Below, one piece after another: positions 51,890 through 62,593 of a DNA stretch of 64,000 nt (its first letter is position 1; every line of letters starts with the position of its first letter). The notes under the pieces were generated by a model that did no database searches, was not told where the DNA came from, and was given only the letters and a program-made list of their open reading frames with translations. This DNA is from Bacteroides sp. 51 (GTDB lineage Bacteria; Bacteroidota; Bacteroidia; Bacteroidales; Bacteroidaceae): assembly GCF_010500965.1 (NCBI RefSeq), contig NZ_QVMI01000009.1:85229-149228 (forward strand). Direction: 5' to 3'. Position numbers and translations under genes: made by a program.

Positions 51890-51910
51890 TAATCTAAGTA
51901 ATTGTTCAAG

Positions 51911-51991
51911 ATTAATTCATCCTCCGAAGTGCTTCGAAGCCTCCCTGCAGCTAGTGGGGTGCCTTCGGAGTGTTCCGAAGGATGAATTAAT
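51911..51991. repeat. Inverted-repeat element between GH95 and GH29
   Basis: Outer arms ATTAATTCATCC (51911-51922) and its complement (51980-51991) enclose two smaller hairpins, one of them a perfect CCTTCGGA/TCCGAAGG stem. It lies just after the GH29 B stop, where it may act as a terminator or mRNA-stabilising hairpin. Confidence 0.75.
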
Positions 51992-52010
51992 TATGAGCAT
52001 CTGGTTTATT

Positions 52011-53393
52011 TTATTCTTTCATAGTAACTTGCAGCACATATACCGGGAATGAATTTACCGGATTACTTAAATGTACTGCCAGTCCATCGTCTGTTAAATC
52101 CCAAGTTACTTTTGTCTTTTCAGATAAACACTTTATAGAACGTATCCTATCTTCTGCTTTGAAAGCACGAAGAGTAAAGCTGGTAGCTGGTACATGGCGG
52201 ACGATAATATATACCTTCTTACCTTTAACTGTATACCTGAAATCGGGAGCAGCGTTTTGAGGGAGTCCATTATAAATGGCATCGTGAAATTCTGCATCTA
52301 CCTTTTCTTCCACATTGTTTGGATCGAAGTTTTCGCCATAAATACGCCACGGTTCTGTTCCATAAATAGCTTCTCCATTAGCCTTCAACCAATGGTGTAA
52401 ACCATTCATTATTGGTTCGGTCAATTTAGGAAAACGTCCTTTGTTGTCGGGGCCGATATTTAGCAGCATATTTCCTCCTTTACTTACCATATCGGTCATA
52501 TACCGCACAATCATGTCTGGGCCGGCGTATACCGTATCGTAACGATTGTATCCCCAGTTTGCTCCCATTTTCAGGCATCCTTCCCACAATCCCCTATCAA
52601 TTTCATCGGTTAGTTTTTGCTCTACAGTAGCATAATCGCCCATGTTGTTGCCTATACGGTCATTAATCAGGCATTCGGGTTGCAGGGAAAGGATTAATTC
52701 TCTTATCTCTTTGCTTTGTTGTTCGGTTACCATTTCCGGGGTATCAAACCAAATGATATCTACCTTACCGTAGTTCGTTAATAATTCCCGGAGTTGCGGT
52801 TTTACTTTCCGTTCGATATAAGCAGAAAGATCTTTTGCGTCTTCATCCGGATAGTCCCAGGTGTTGCTTCTTCCGCCTTTGGTGGGCCAGTTGGTTGGTA
52901 CATCCGGATCTTCCCAGTCGCGCCCCAACGAGTAATAAAAGCCTAGTTTAATACCCTCTTTATGGCAGGCCTCTGCCAAATCTGCCATAGGATCTTTGGC
53001 GAATGGAGTGCAGTCCACAATGTCATAATCACTACATTTTGAATCAAACATAGAGAAGCCATCGTGATGTTTAGTCGTGATAACTATATACTTCAGTCCT
53101 GTATGCTTTGCCGCTCGTACCCATTCCATAGCACTATAATCCACGGGGTTAAAGGTCTTTGCTATCTTGGCATATTCTTTTAGAGGAATGCGTTCGCGCA
53201 TCATAAAATGGTCGGCCCCTTGTGCTTTACGACCCTTCCAGTCTCCGGCTGCCTCGGAATAAAGCCCCCAGTGTAAAAACAGCCCCAGTCTATCGTTCTT
53301 AAGCCATTGGATGCGTTGATCCGGGGCCGATTGTGCCGCGGCGTACATACCTATCAAAGAAACGAACACTATTAATAAATACCTCTTCATCAT
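52011..53393 (-). CDS. GH29 alpha-L-fucosidase B
   Basis: A 460-residue secreted enzyme with a signal peptide ending GMYAAAQ. Motifs are LGLFLHWGLYSE, ITTKHHDGFSMF, KLGFYYSLGRDW and the nucleophile D217 in IIWFDTPE. I chose ATG 53393 (MMKRYLL); the upstream Met at 53438 falls inside a hairpin and spoils the signal peptide. It lies downstream of SusD 2 on the same strand, with a hairpin between that may lower enzyme expression relative to the transporter. Confidence 0.92.
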   Translation of the reverse strand: MMKRYLLIVFVSLIGMYAAAQSAPDQRIQWLKNDRLGLFLHWGLYSEAAGDWKGRKAQGADHFMMRERIPLKEYAKIAKTFNPVDYSAMEWVRAAKHTGLKYIVITTKHHDGFSMFDSKCSDYDIVDCTPFAKDPMADLAEACHKEGIKLGFYYSLGRDWEDPDVPTNWPTKGGRSNTWDYPDEDAKDLSAYIERKVKPQLRELLTNYGKVDIIWFDTPEMVTEQQSKEIRELILSLQPECLINDRIGNNMGDYATVEQKLTDEIDRGLWEGCLKMGANWGYNRYDTVYAGPDMIVRYMTDMVSKGGNMLLNIGPDNKGRFPKLTEPIMNGLHHWLKANGEAIYGTEPWRIYGENFDPNNVEEKVDAEFHDAIYNGLPQNAAPDFRYTVKGKKVYIIVRHVPATSFTLRAFKAEDRIRSIKCLSEKTKVTWDLTDDGLAVHLSNPVNSFPVYVLQVTMKE

Positions 53394-53411
53394 GTCATAA
53401 AATAAATAGAG

Positions 53412-53455
53412 AGAGCATATCATGTTGTATTTCACCACATCACGGTATGCTCTCA
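53412..53455 (-). terminator. Hairpin between SusD 2 and GH29 B
   Basis: Stem GAGAGCATA (53412-53420) with TATGCTCTC (53447-53455), perfect 9 bp, 26-base loop. It follows the SusD stop by 19 bases. On the minus strand it is followed by a mixed A/T tract, so it may be an attenuator or an RNA-processing or stability element rather than a full stop. Confidence 0.65.
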
Positions 53456-53474
53456 GTTTGTATCCTGAAAAATA

Positions 53475-55073
53475 TTAGTTGTAACGCGATGTATCCCACC
53501 ACACGCGGACTGAAACTCCGTCGCCCTTTCCACCATTTAAGACAGGGTTACTTGCGTTTGCTCCGTTATTCGTCAATTCGTTATCCACATAACGCAGTTT
53601 CTTGATGAACTCTCTGTTGGCCGGATTAATGGTAGATTCCAGACTTTGCTTAACCGGTTGTAGCACCGGGTAGCCCGTGCGTCGGAATTCTGCCCAGGCT
53701 TCTTCCGAATTAGGATATATGCCCAACCATTTCTGAGTGATTATCTTTTCCAGCTTGGTTTCGAAATCATCGGAGTTGTTCCATTTAACATCTCCTGTAG
53801 TTATATATGTATTATCGTTTACTGTTGAATAAGAGCCCGTAGGAGCATCTGTTCTAAAGTCTTCGAACGAAGCACGTATACCACTTTCATAATTTGCAGA
53901 TGCATCTCCTGCTCCCTGCCAGCCACGTAGTGCCGCTTCTGCTTTCAGGAAACAAACCTCAGCATAATTCAGCAAACCCAATGGGGGTGTAAATAAGTGC
54001 CCCTGCGGTGCTGTTTCTTTAGAGCCGTAGCTTTCGGAGTTCCATGTATATCCCCACATATATCCCCAGATACACGAGTTATGTATATTGTCATTTGCGG
54101 GTAATGGAATGTCTGTAGCCGACAGTCCGTTCGGCACCCCTCTATATTGAACCGCATCGGCTTCACCGTTTACCCAAGCCTGAGTTTGTGATATTATCAG
54201 CGTAAGGCGCGGGTCGGGCACAGAACTTCTGTTCATAAGCATATTCACCATGGTTTCACTTGCCCTGAACTCATTCCAGGCACTTGCTTCCAGCAAAGGA
54301 TTCCACCAGGTATTTGGTAAAGGTATCGAAACGGCAGCATTATCGACATTAGAAGACAGCAAAGACTCCTTCAAAGCAGCTTCACCTTCGGCTTTGGCTT
54401 TTTCCGGATCGACGAACGATAAACGTAAGGCAGCACGCAGGCGCAAGGAGTTGCCCAGCTTTATCCATTTATTCACATCGCCTTGGTAAATCAGGTCTTC
54501 ATCTCCATACGTGCGTTGGTCGGCTCTCTTCTGCTTCAACAGGGCTACTGCTTCTGTCAGCTCTTTAAAGACATCATAATAAATATCTTTCTGGCTGTCA
54601 AAAGGAGTTTGGGTTTCTCCCTTTCCTGCTTCAAAGTAAGGAATATCGCCGAAAGTATCGGTAAGGCGTATGGTACTTATTGCGGTAGTTATACGCATAA
54701 TCTGGTACATGTCACTGTATTCGGGATGGGCTTCCAGCGTCAACTCCACTTCGCGCAGGTTCTTCAGCATACTGTTGTAGTATGGAGTCCATAAACCACG
54801 TTCTGCCCAGGAAGTGTTGAACACATAATTGTCCGAGGTGAAACTTGTAGAAGTATTGGCTATGTATTGGGCATATAGAAACGAATACAGTAATGATGCG
54901 CGTTGGAAATCTCCGGCAATAAGATGGAATCCGGTATACTGCATTTTCGGTAATACCAAATCGGGCGACACCTCATTGATGGCCAATGGGTTCTTGTTCA
55001 TATCTTCGAATCCGCTTGTGCAACTAACCGCAAGAACAGATATTAGTATGATAAGTATTTTATTCAGTTTCAT
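53475..55073 (-). CDS. SusD-like glycan-binding lipoprotein 2
   Basis: A 532-residue SusD protein of the SusD-like_2 branch. The lipobox AVSC gives a lipidated Cys near 18. FEDMNKNPLAINEVSP and YAEVCFLKAEAALRGW are typical. It is not closely similar to SusD 1, so the two pairs probably bind different parts of the glycan or different glycans. It lies 15 bases after SusC 2. Confidence 0.94.
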   Translation of the reverse strand: MKLNKILIILISVLAVSCTSGFEDMNKNPLAINEVSPDLVLPKMQYTGFHLIAGDFQRASLLYSFLYAQYIANTSTSFTSDNYVFNTSWAERGLWTPYYNSMLKNLREVELTLEAHPEYSDMYQIMRITTAISTIRLTDTFGDIPYFEAGKGETQTPFDSQKDIYYDVFKELTEAVALLKQKRADQRTYGDEDLIYQGDVNKWIKLGNSLRLRAALRLSFVDPEKAKAEGEAALKESLLSSNVDNAAVSIPLPNTWWNPLLEASAWNEFRASETMVNMLMNRSSVPDPRLTLIISQTQAWVNGEADAVQYRGVPNGLSATDIPLPANDNIHNSCIWGYMWGYTWNSESYGSKETAPQGHLFTPPLGLLNYAEVCFLKAEAALRGWQGAGDASANYESGIRASFEDFRTDAPTGSYSTVNDNTYITTGDVKWNNSDDFETKLEKIITQKWLGIYPNSEEAWAEFRRTGYPVLQPVKQSLESTINPANREFIKKLRYVDNELTNNGANASNPVLNGGKGDGVSVRVWWDTSRYN

Positions 55074-55088
55074 AGTTATATTGCGTTT

Positions 55089-58000
55089 TTAGAATTTTAC
55101 ATTAAGTGAGAAGCCCACAGTTCTTGTTGATGGGAATGATGCCAGTTCGAAAGCCTGGAATACATCCTGACTATTCTGTGCAAATTCCGCATTAACAGGA
55201 GCTGCCTTGTAAATGTTGAACAAGTCGCGCCCTACAACCGATACTTTTACATTGGAAATCGGTGTTTTCCTTAGCCAGGTGGCCGGTAGCGTATAACCAA
55301 TGGAGATCTCACGCAGTTTCACATAAGTAGCATCATGCAAGAACTCTTCCCCTACCGGATATGAACCTGCTATAACAGCGTAATATTGTTGTGCAGAAAC
55401 TTCTTTTGCATTTTCCTGACCTGTCGATTTAACAATACCGTCAACCACCATACCTTCGCGTCCTTCCAATGTTCTTGCCGAGTTTCCGGCTCCGGAAGCA
55501 AGTGCATCTGTGAGTGAAAGGAACTCGCCTCCGTATCTGACGTCGACAAGGGCGCTGAATACAATGTTCTTATAAGCCAGCGTAGTACTAAAGGAGCCTG
55601 TCCAGTCCGGTGTCATATTTCCAATGACCTGTTCGGATTTGGTATTGATCAACGGTAGCCCGCTATCATCTACCAGGATTCTGCCATCGTCGTTTCTCTG
55701 GTATGCGGTAGACACGATGTCGCCGAACCGGCCACCTTCATCAATGACTACCTTCCCGATTTTTACGTTGTTCGTCAATGGGAAAGTGTATCGTTTGATC
55801 TTTTCGTCAAGCTCTACGTTGCGGGTAGTATTCTTACCCCAGTTCAGTGTCACATCCCAACGCCAGTCTTTGGTCATAATGGGCGTTCCGTTTACCATTA
55901 ATTCTATACCCTTGCTTTCCATTTTCCCGGCATTGATTCTTTTGTTTGTATATCCGGAAGAGGCAGGAACGCTCATAGAGAGGATCTGGTTGGTAGTTGT
56001 TGATTTGTAATAGGTGAAATCAAATCCCAACCGGTTATTGAACATCCGGTAATCAAATCCCAACTCCCATGATGTGGTTTTCTCCGGTTTCAAGTCAGCC
56101 AAAGGGTATGTGGTGGAGGTCTGCCCAACGGTAAGATTACCGATTGTGCTCAGCGTATATACATTATAAAGCGCGTAGGGCGAAGTATCATTACCCACTT
56201 GGGCGATTGAGCCTCTGACTTTCAGGAAATACTCTTTAGGCATCTTAAATATATCCGATAATATTCCGCTCAAACTGGCTGATGGATAGAAGTATGACCA
56301 GTTTGAAGAAGGCAGCGTAGACGACCAGTCGTTTCTTGCCGTAACATCAAGATATGCATATCCCTTGTATCCTACGGTAGCGTTACCCAGGATCGAATTG
56401 ATTCGTTTGGAATTAAAGCCTTGTGTGGCTAGTTTTGTCAAACCGTTGCTCAATGCGATGAAGTCGGGAATGATGGCTTCGCCACTCTCTGCGGCCAAAC
56501 CTTTGTATTTATTATAGTAAGTGGCTATACCGAGATTGGCCGATATGGAAAAATCGTTGAAGCGCTTATCAAAATTAAGCATCAGGTCGGCATTCAATTC
56601 TTCGCGTGTAGAATTGTCGATTGTAATCAGATCTCTGGGGTTCGCAGCTTTATTGCGATGAACCTCGGTTACCTCCAGATTATCGGAGATTCTGTCCAGC
56701 CCGATTCTTCCTGTCAGTTTCAGATAGTCGGTTATGTTTCCGCTAAGGATGAGTTGTCCCTGGAGCCTGTCTCTGTTCAGTTCGTTTCCGTTGCCATCCG
56801 TTATGAAGCCGTAAGGGTTATGTCTTACCTTGCCATCGCCGGCCCAGTTTACGATGTACCCGTCTTTCCCGATAGGATTACTTAAATCCTGCAAGCGAAT
56901 ATTCCTTGGTATCTGGATCATATTTTCCCATACACCGTAAAAGTTCATTGGCCTGTTCTTTACCTTTTCGCGAAAGTAGGCCACCTTTCCACCTATGGTT
57001 ACATACTTATTTTTAAGTTCAACATTCAGGTTGTAGTTCTGTTTAACCATAGATTCATTGGGCAGAATGCCTTCGTTGCGACTGTCGGTAAACGAGAAGC
57101 GGGCATTCAGGTTTTCATTGCCACCGGTGGCGCTTACCGAGTTCACATAGTTCATCCCTGTGCGAAAGAAATCGTCTATTACGTTCTTCTGTGGCAACAT
57201 GGCATAATCTTGATAAGATTGGTCGCCATAATATTCCTTACGCCAGTTCGGAATCATTTGTCCTTCCATTTTGGGTCCCCATGAACCCTGGGCGGCCATT
57301 GTATATTGTCCGTTTGTTCCTTGTCCATACACGTCTTGAAGTTTGTAAGAGTCATAGGCTTTACTGGCGGAAACATAACCGTTGTATTCAAACTGGACTT
57401 TACCTTCCTTACCCTTTTTGGTGGTAATAACGATAGCCCCGTTTTGTGCTCTTGAACCGTAGAGTGCCGCAGCATTTGCTCCTTTCAGTACAGAGATGCT
57501 TTCAATATCATCCGGGTTGAGGTCGGCTGCACCCGAAGAGTAGGAGAACTGCAGGGTTCCATTGGCATTGTCCAGAATGGGCAGTCCGTCTACCACCCAA
57601 AGCGGTGCATTATTACCACTCAGCGAGTTAAGTCCGCGCAGAATAACACGGGTTGGTCCGCCAACACCACTTCCGGATTGAGAGATCTGCACACCGGCAA
57701 CTTTACCTTGCAACAGATTGGAGACGCTGGTTGAGCGGTTTTCTGAAAACACATCGGTTTTCACTTCCTGCATGGCATATCCTAATGCTTTCTTTTCTCT
57801 TTTAATACCTAAAGCCGTAACCACCACTTCGGTAAGCATCTCTGAGTCTTCTTTCAGTGTGATTGTGAAACTTCTGTTTTTATTGATACTAATCACCTGC
57901 TTTACATACCCGATGTATGATACAACAAGTTGCCCGTTCTCGGGCACTTCTAGATTAAAGGCACCATCTAAATCGGTGATTGTTCCAATGGTAGTGCCTT

Positions 58001-58142
58001 CAACTGAGACATTGGCACCGATAACAGATTCTCCGTTTGTGTCTTTCACCGTACCGGTTATTGATATTTGCTGTCCTTGTGCAAAGGAGGCAAAACTCAT
58101 GAAAGACATCATCACCAAAAGTAATCTAATGTGTTTTTTCAT
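55089..58142 (-). CDS. SusC-like TonB-dependent transporter 2
   Basis: A 1017-residue transporter. It has a signal peptide (to about 23), the carboxypeptidase-like domain (ITGTVKDTNGESVIGANVSVEG) and the plug signatures VVTALGIKREKKALGYA, PLWVVDGLP and SISVLKGANAAALYGSRAQNG. The barrel ends in NVKF. It forms an operon with SusD 2, GH29 B and probably GH95. Sequence differs clearly from SusC 1. Confidence 0.97.
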   Translation of the reverse strand: MKKHIRLLLVMMSFMSFASFAQGQQISITGTVKDTNGESVIGANVSVEGTTIGTITDLDGAFNLEVPENGQLVVSYIGYVKQVISINKNRSFTITLKEDSEMLTEVVVTALGIKREKKALGYAMQEVKTDVFSENRSTSVSNLLQGKVAGVQISQSGSGVGGPTRVILRGLNSLSGNNAPLWVVDGLPILDNANGTLQFSYSSGAADLNPDDIESISVLKGANAAALYGSRAQNGAIVITTKKGKEGKVQFEYNGYVSASKAYDSYKLQDVYGQGTNGQYTMAAQGSWGPKMEGQMIPNWRKEYYGDQSYQDYAMLPQKNVIDDFFRTGMNYVNSVSATGGNENLNARFSFTDSRNEGILPNESMVKQNYNLNVELKNKYVTIGGKVAYFREKVKNRPMNFYGVWENMIQIPRNIRLQDLSNPIGKDGYIVNWAGDGKVRHNPYGFITDGNGNELNRDRLQGQLILSGNITDYLKLTGRIGLDRISDNLEVTEVHRNKAANPRDLITIDNSTREELNADLMLNFDKRFNDFSISANLGIATYYNKYKGLAAESGEAIIPDFIALSNGLTKLATQGFNSKRINSILGNATVGYKGYAYLDVTARNDWSSTLPSSNWSYFYPSASLSGILSDIFKMPKEYFLKVRGSIAQVGNDTSPYALYNVYTLSTIGNLTVGQTSTTYPLADLKPEKTTSWELGFDYRMFNNRLGFDFTYYKSTTTNQILSMSVPASSGYTNKRINAGKMESKGIELMVNGTPIMTKDWRWDVTLNWGKNTTRNVELDEKIKRYTFPLTNNVKIGKVVIDEGGRFGDIVSTAYQRNDDGRILVDDSGLPLINTKSEQVIGNMTPDWTGSFSTTLAYKNIVFSALVDVRYGGEFLSLTDALASGAGNSARTLEGREGMVVDGIVKSTGQENAKEVSAQQYYAVIAGSYPVGEEFLHDATYVKLREISIGYTLPATWLRKTPISNVKVSVVGRDLFNIYKAAPVNAEFAQNSQDVFQAFELASFPSTRTVGFSLNVKF

Positions 58143-58499
58143 AATGTTGTTTTTAATAATTAATTGGGAATTTCTAGGTTACTAATTTTATATAATAGAT
58201 GTGTTTTGGAAACATGTGGTCTCCGGTAACAAAGGTAAGGTATAGAGGATGCAATCTAATTACTTAATATTCAATTATACTTAGAGGAGGTTGAATGCAG
58301 TTTAATTTTTGATGAATTAAGCTTAGTTTTTGTTTAGTATGGGTGTTTCGGTCCCCCCTTATCTCTCCTGATAAACTGTATTTGGTTGCGAATCTCAGTT
58401 TTGTGCAAAAAGAAACTAAATCTGTTGAATGTGAGGCTTTATCCTTTCATCCTAATCCTCATTTTGTTATTTTTGCATAAACCTCTAATATATAATAGG
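58143..58499. promoter_or_regulatory. Divergent promoter region of SusC 2 and HTCS 2
   Basis: On the minus strand TACCTTTG (58230-58237) is the likely -7 of SusC 2. On the plus strand TATTTTTG (58468-58475) is the likely -7 of HTCS 2, 25 bases before its start. The rest is A/T-rich with no gene. The TTTATACCCTG operator of the GH88 promoters is not seen here. Confidence 0.6.
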
Positions 58500-61400
58500 A
58501 TGCTAAAATCGGCCTTCACTTGTTTTCTCCTATCTATCTTTATCGGTATTTCTTCTTACGCAGCAGAACCCGAGCAGATTACCTTTGTACACATTGGGTT
58601 GAACGATGGGCTTTCGCAGAGTACCGTCTTCTCCATCGACCAGGACAAACGCGGCAATATGTGGTTCGCCACCTACGATGGCGTGAATAAATACGATGGC
58701 TACGCCTTCACCGTCTACCAGCACGATGCTTCCAACCCACATAGCATCGCCAATGATATCGCCCGCATCGTCACGGTAGACAGCCAGGGGCGGGTCTGGA
58801 TCGGAACACGCGACGGGCTATCCTATTATGATGAAGAAAAAGACCGGTTCAGGAACTACTTTTATGAAAAGAAAGGCAAACGGGTGCAGATTGGAGGAAT
58901 TGCCGAACTGTCCGATACACAGCTACTTGTAAGTACCAACGAGGGGCTGTTGGTTTTTGATATTGAGAACTCCCTCTTTATGGAAGATGCCCTGAGTGAG
59001 GCTTTACATAAACTGGTCGCTTCTACCATAACCCGTCAGGGAGACGATATTTATATCGGTACAATGAAAGGGCTGTACGTTTACTCCACTCAAAACAAGC
59101 AGTTCAGCGTTCTGACTCAGGACTTGGAGAATAAGAATATCCAAACCGTCCTCAGGCAATCGTCCAACCGCCTGTGGGTGGCCACCGAAGGAGCCGGGCT
59201 GTATCTGATCAACCCGAACACCAAAGAAGTTCAAAACTACCGGCACGTGGCTGGTGACTCTAAAAGTATCAGTTCCAATTATATCCGTTCATTGGCACTG
59301 GACGCTCAGAATCGCTTGTGGATTGGTACCTTCAACGACCTCAACATCTATCACGAAGGAACCGACTCTTTCGTTTCTTACACCAGCAACCCGGTTCAGA
59401 GTGGCAGCCTGTCGCAGAACTCCGTACGCAGTATCTTTATGGATTCGCAGGGAGGCATGTGGTTGGGCACCTATTTCGGATCGCTTAACTACTACCATCC
59501 CCTTAAGAACCGGTTCCGGCATATGATACGTATCCCTTACCAGAATTCACTGAACGACAATGTGGCAAGCTGCATCGTTGAAGATAAAGACTATAACTTG
59601 TGGATCGGTACAAATGACGGCGGACTCAATTTCTATGACGTTCAAAAGAAAAAGTATACCCATTATGTCTCCCGCGATGGTCATCATTCCACCATTGGCT
59701 CCAACAATATAAAGACCATCTATATTGATGAGGAACAAGGAAAAGTCTATATCGGAACCCATGCCGGCGGATTCAGTATATTGCACAAAAGAACGGGTTT
59801 CATCGAAACCTTTCATTTGCGCAACAGCACGCTGAACGAAGACAATGTCTATGCCATCGTACCGGTCGGCGATGGCGATCTCTGGCTGGCCACCTTGTCG
59901 TCACTTTATAAATTCAATCCGCAAACAAAATCGCTTCGGTTAATCAGTCAGGAAAAAAACGGTAGCCCTCTAAAGGCGAAGCGCATAACCCTGATGTATA
60001 GAGACTCAAGAAACCGGTTGTGGATAGGAGGAGAAGAAGGGTTTTTCGTTTATGATCAGATCGGCAATGAGCTACAAACCTCTGAAATCCTGCCCGATTC
60101 GCTTCCGGTTCGCCATGCGTTCATCAATTGCATATACGAAGCCCGCAACGGGCAATTCTGGATTGGCACCCGCGAAGGCGTATACGGTTTTGATGAACAC
60201 AGAAACCGGATGAAGCATTACACCACCTCCAACATGCTTCCCAACAACGTGGTGTACGGCATTCTCGAAGATACCTTCGGTAGGCTGTGGATGAGTACCA
60301 ATAAAGGTTTGGCCTGTTTCGACCCGGAGACGGAGAAACTCAGAAACTTCACCGAGTCCGATGGCATCCAGAGCAATCAGTTCAACTCTTACTCCTATTG
60401 CCGCACCTCCTCCGGGCAAATGTACTTCGGAGGCATTAACGGTATAACCACCTTCGTGCCGGAGCTGCTGATGGACAATCCTTATACGCCGCCTGTAGTG
60501 ATCACAGGGTTGAGGTTGTTCAACAAAACCGTGCGTCCGGATGATGGAACCGGACTGCTGACCCGAAACATCCACGATACGAAAAGCATCACATTCAAGG
60601 CTTCCCAAACCTCTTTTTCTTTAGAGTTCGTAGTTACAAACTACATCTCCGGGCAGCACAATACATTTGCCTACAAGCTCGATGGATACGATAAAGAATG
60701 GTATTATCTAACCGACCAGCGATCGGTTTCTTACTCCAATCTGCCTCACGGCACCTACAAATTCCTGGTAAAAGCTGCCAATAGCGACGGCAAGTGGAAC
60801 GAAGTCCCCACCGAGTTGGAGATCATTGTATTGCCCGTATGGTATAAAACCTGGTGGGCCATCCTGCTGTTCGTACTGGCCGTTGTAGCCTTCTCGATCT
60901 TTGTCTTCCGCTTTATCTGGATACGTAAAACAATGAAAGCCGAACTTGAGATGGAACGCATGGACAAGGAACGCCGTGAAGAAGTAAACCAAATGAAGAT
61001 GCGTTTCTTTATCGACATATCGCACGAACTGCGCACACCGCTCACTCTAATACTTGCCCCCTTGCAGGAAATCGCCAACCGCGTGAGCGACCGGTGGATA
61101 CGCAACCAACTGGAATATGTGCAACGGAATACAAACCGCTTGCTACACCTCGTCAATCAACTGATGGACTACCGTCGCGCAGAATTGGGCGTACTTAAAT
61201 TGCGCGCCCGAAAGGGAAACGTAGATAAACTTATTCAGGAGAACTTCCTGTTCTACGATAAACTTGCCCGCAATAAACGAATAGAATACACCCTTCTTTC
61301 CGATATCTCCGAAAGAGAAATGCTATATGATGCCAATTATATGGAGTTGATCATGAATAACCTGCTCTCCAATGCCTTTAAATATACCGAAGAAGGACAG

Positions 61401-62558
61401 AGCATCACTGTGAGCTTTAAAGAAGAAGGCGGTTTTCTTGTATTACAGGTTAGCGATACAGGTGTCGGTATCCCTGCCGATAAGCAGAAAAAGATATTCG
61501 ACCGGTTCTACCAGATCAAAAGCGAGCAAATGGGTAGTGGCATTGGCCTTTCTTTGGTACAACGCCTCGTCGAACTTCATCACGGGCGCATAGAACTGGA
61601 AAGCGAAGTTGGGAAAGGTAGTACCTTCTCTGTATTTATCCCGCAAGACACCGCCGTCTATACCAAAGAAGAACTGGAAGACAGCGAAGTAAATTCCAAG
61701 GATCAGGAAGTGCACTCGGTGAACGTTCGCGATCTTTATTTTATTGATAGTGAAATTGTTGAAAGCCCGAAACGGGAAGACGAGACTTCGGACAAGAAGC
61801 GTGGAACCATCCTGATCGTGGAGGACAATCTTGAAATCCAGCACTACCTGATCGAAGGGCTTTCCGATCTGTTCACTACGGTAGGTGCTTCCAATGGCGA
61901 AGAAGCGCTCAACTATCTGAAAGATCATGAAGTAGACCTCGTGCTTACCGATGTGATGATGCCGGTTATGGACGGTATAAAGCTAACCAAGCAGATCAAG
62001 CAGAGTATCCGCACCTGTCATATCCCTGTATTTATTCTTTCGGCAAAAACAGACATTCACGATCAGTTGGGTGGCTTACAGGTAGGAGCAGACGATTATA
62101 TCCCCAAACCATTTACGCTCTCGGTATTGGCGGCCAAGATACAGAATATGCTTCGTACCCGCCGCCGCACGTATGAATACTACTCTAAATCGCTGGAAGT
62201 AGAACCCGAAAAGATCACGTTCAATGCCATGGACGAGGAACTGCTGAAACGAGCCGTTACCGTGGTCGAGAAAAACATGGATAACATTGAGTTCTCCGCC
62301 GATGAATTTGCCCGCGATATGAATATGAGCCGCTCCAACCTGCATATCAAACTGAAAGCCATCACCGGAGAGTCTACCATCGACTTTATCCGTAAGATTC
62401 GCTTCAATGAAGCATGCAAATTGTTGGAAGACGGGCGCTATACCATTGCCGAAGTGAGCACAAAAGTAGGGTTCAATACACCTTCCTATTTCGCTACCAG
62501 TTTTAAGAAATACTTCGGCTATTTGCCCACAGAATACATTAAAAAGCGCAGAGGATAA
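58500..62558 (+). CDS. Hybrid two-component system regulator 2 (HTCS)
   Basis: A 1352-residue sensor-regulator, paralogous to the one at 31943. It has a signal peptide (MLKSAFTCFLLSIFIGISSYAA), Reg_prop propellers (NMWFATYDGVNKYDGY, RVWIGTRDGLSYY and others), a Y_Y_Y domain and a membrane helix (about 780-805). HisKA has H842 in IDISHELRTPLTL, HATPase NLLSNAFKYTEEG, the receiver D1151 in LTDVMMPVMDG and the AraC helix-turn-helix pair at the end. ATG 58500 is chosen because the -7 box is at 58468-58475; the longer frame from 58386 is untranslated leader. It is next to SusC 2 (divergent) and GH88 copy 2. Confidence 0.95.
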   Translation: MLKSAFTCFLLSIFIGISSYAAEPEQITFVHIGLNDGLSQSTVFSIDQDKRGNMWFATYDGVNKYDGYAFTVYQHDASNPHSIANDIARIVTVDSQGRVWIGTRDGLSYYDEEKDRFRNYFYEKKGKRVQIGGIAELSDTQLLVSTNEGLLVFDIENSLFMEDALSEALHKLVASTITRQGDDIYIGTMKGLYVYSTQNKQFSVLTQDLENKNIQTVLRQSSNRLWVATEGAGLYLINPNTKEVQNYRHVAGDSKSISSNYIRSLALDAQNRLWIGTFNDLNIYHEGTDSFVSYTSNPVQSGSLSQNSVRSIFMDSQGGMWLGTYFGSLNYYHPLKNRFRHMIRIPYQNSLNDNVASCIVEDKDYNLWIGTNDGGLNFYDVQKKKYTHYVSRDGHHSTIGSNNIKTIYIDEEQGKVYIGTHAGGFSILHKRTGFIETFHLRNSTLNEDNVYAIVPVGDGDLWLATLSSLYKFNPQTKSLRLISQEKNGSPLKAKRITLMYRDSRNRLWIGGEEGFFVYDQIGNELQTSEILPDSLPVRHAFINCIYEARNGQFWIGTREGVYGFDEHRNRMKHYTTSNMLPNNVVYGILEDTFGRLWMSTNKGLACFDPETEKLRNFTESDGIQSNQFNSYSYCRTSSGQMYFGGINGITTFVPELLMDNPYTPPVVITGLRLFNKTVRPDDGTGLLTRNIHDTKSITFKASQTSFSLEFVVTNYISGQHNTFAYKLDGYDKEWYYLTDQRSVSYSNLPHGTYKFLVKAANSDGKWNEVPTELEIIVLPVWYKTWWAILLFVLAVVAFSIFVFRFIWIRKTMKAELEMERMDKERREEVNQMKMRFFIDISHELRTPLTLILAPLQEIANRVSDRWIRNQLEYVQRNTNRLLHLVNQLMDYRRAELGVLKLRARKGNVDKLIQENFLFYDKLARNKRIEYTLLSDISEREMLYDANYMELIMNNLLSNAFKYTEEGQSITVSFKEEGGFLVLQVSDTGVGIPADKQKKIFDRFYQIKSEQMGSGIGLSLVQRLVELHHGRIELESEVGKGSTFSVFIPQDTAVYTKEELEDSEVNSKDQEVHSVNVRDLYFIDSEIVESPKREDETSDKKRGTILIVEDNLEIQHYLIEGLSDLFTTVGASNGEEALNYLKDHEVDLVLTDVMMPVMDGIKLTKQIKQSIRTCHIPVFILSAKTDIHDQLGGLQVGADDYIPKPFTLSVLAAKIQNMLRTRRRTYEYYSKSLEVEPEKITFNAMDEELLKRAVTVVEKNMDNIEFSADEFARDMNMSRSNLHIKLKAITGESTIDFIRKIRFNEACKLLEDGRYTIAEVSTKVGFNTPSYFATSFKKYFGYLPTEYIKKRRG

Positions 62559-62593
62559 CAATATTGAAACTAAATTCGACAAAATTAATAGGT

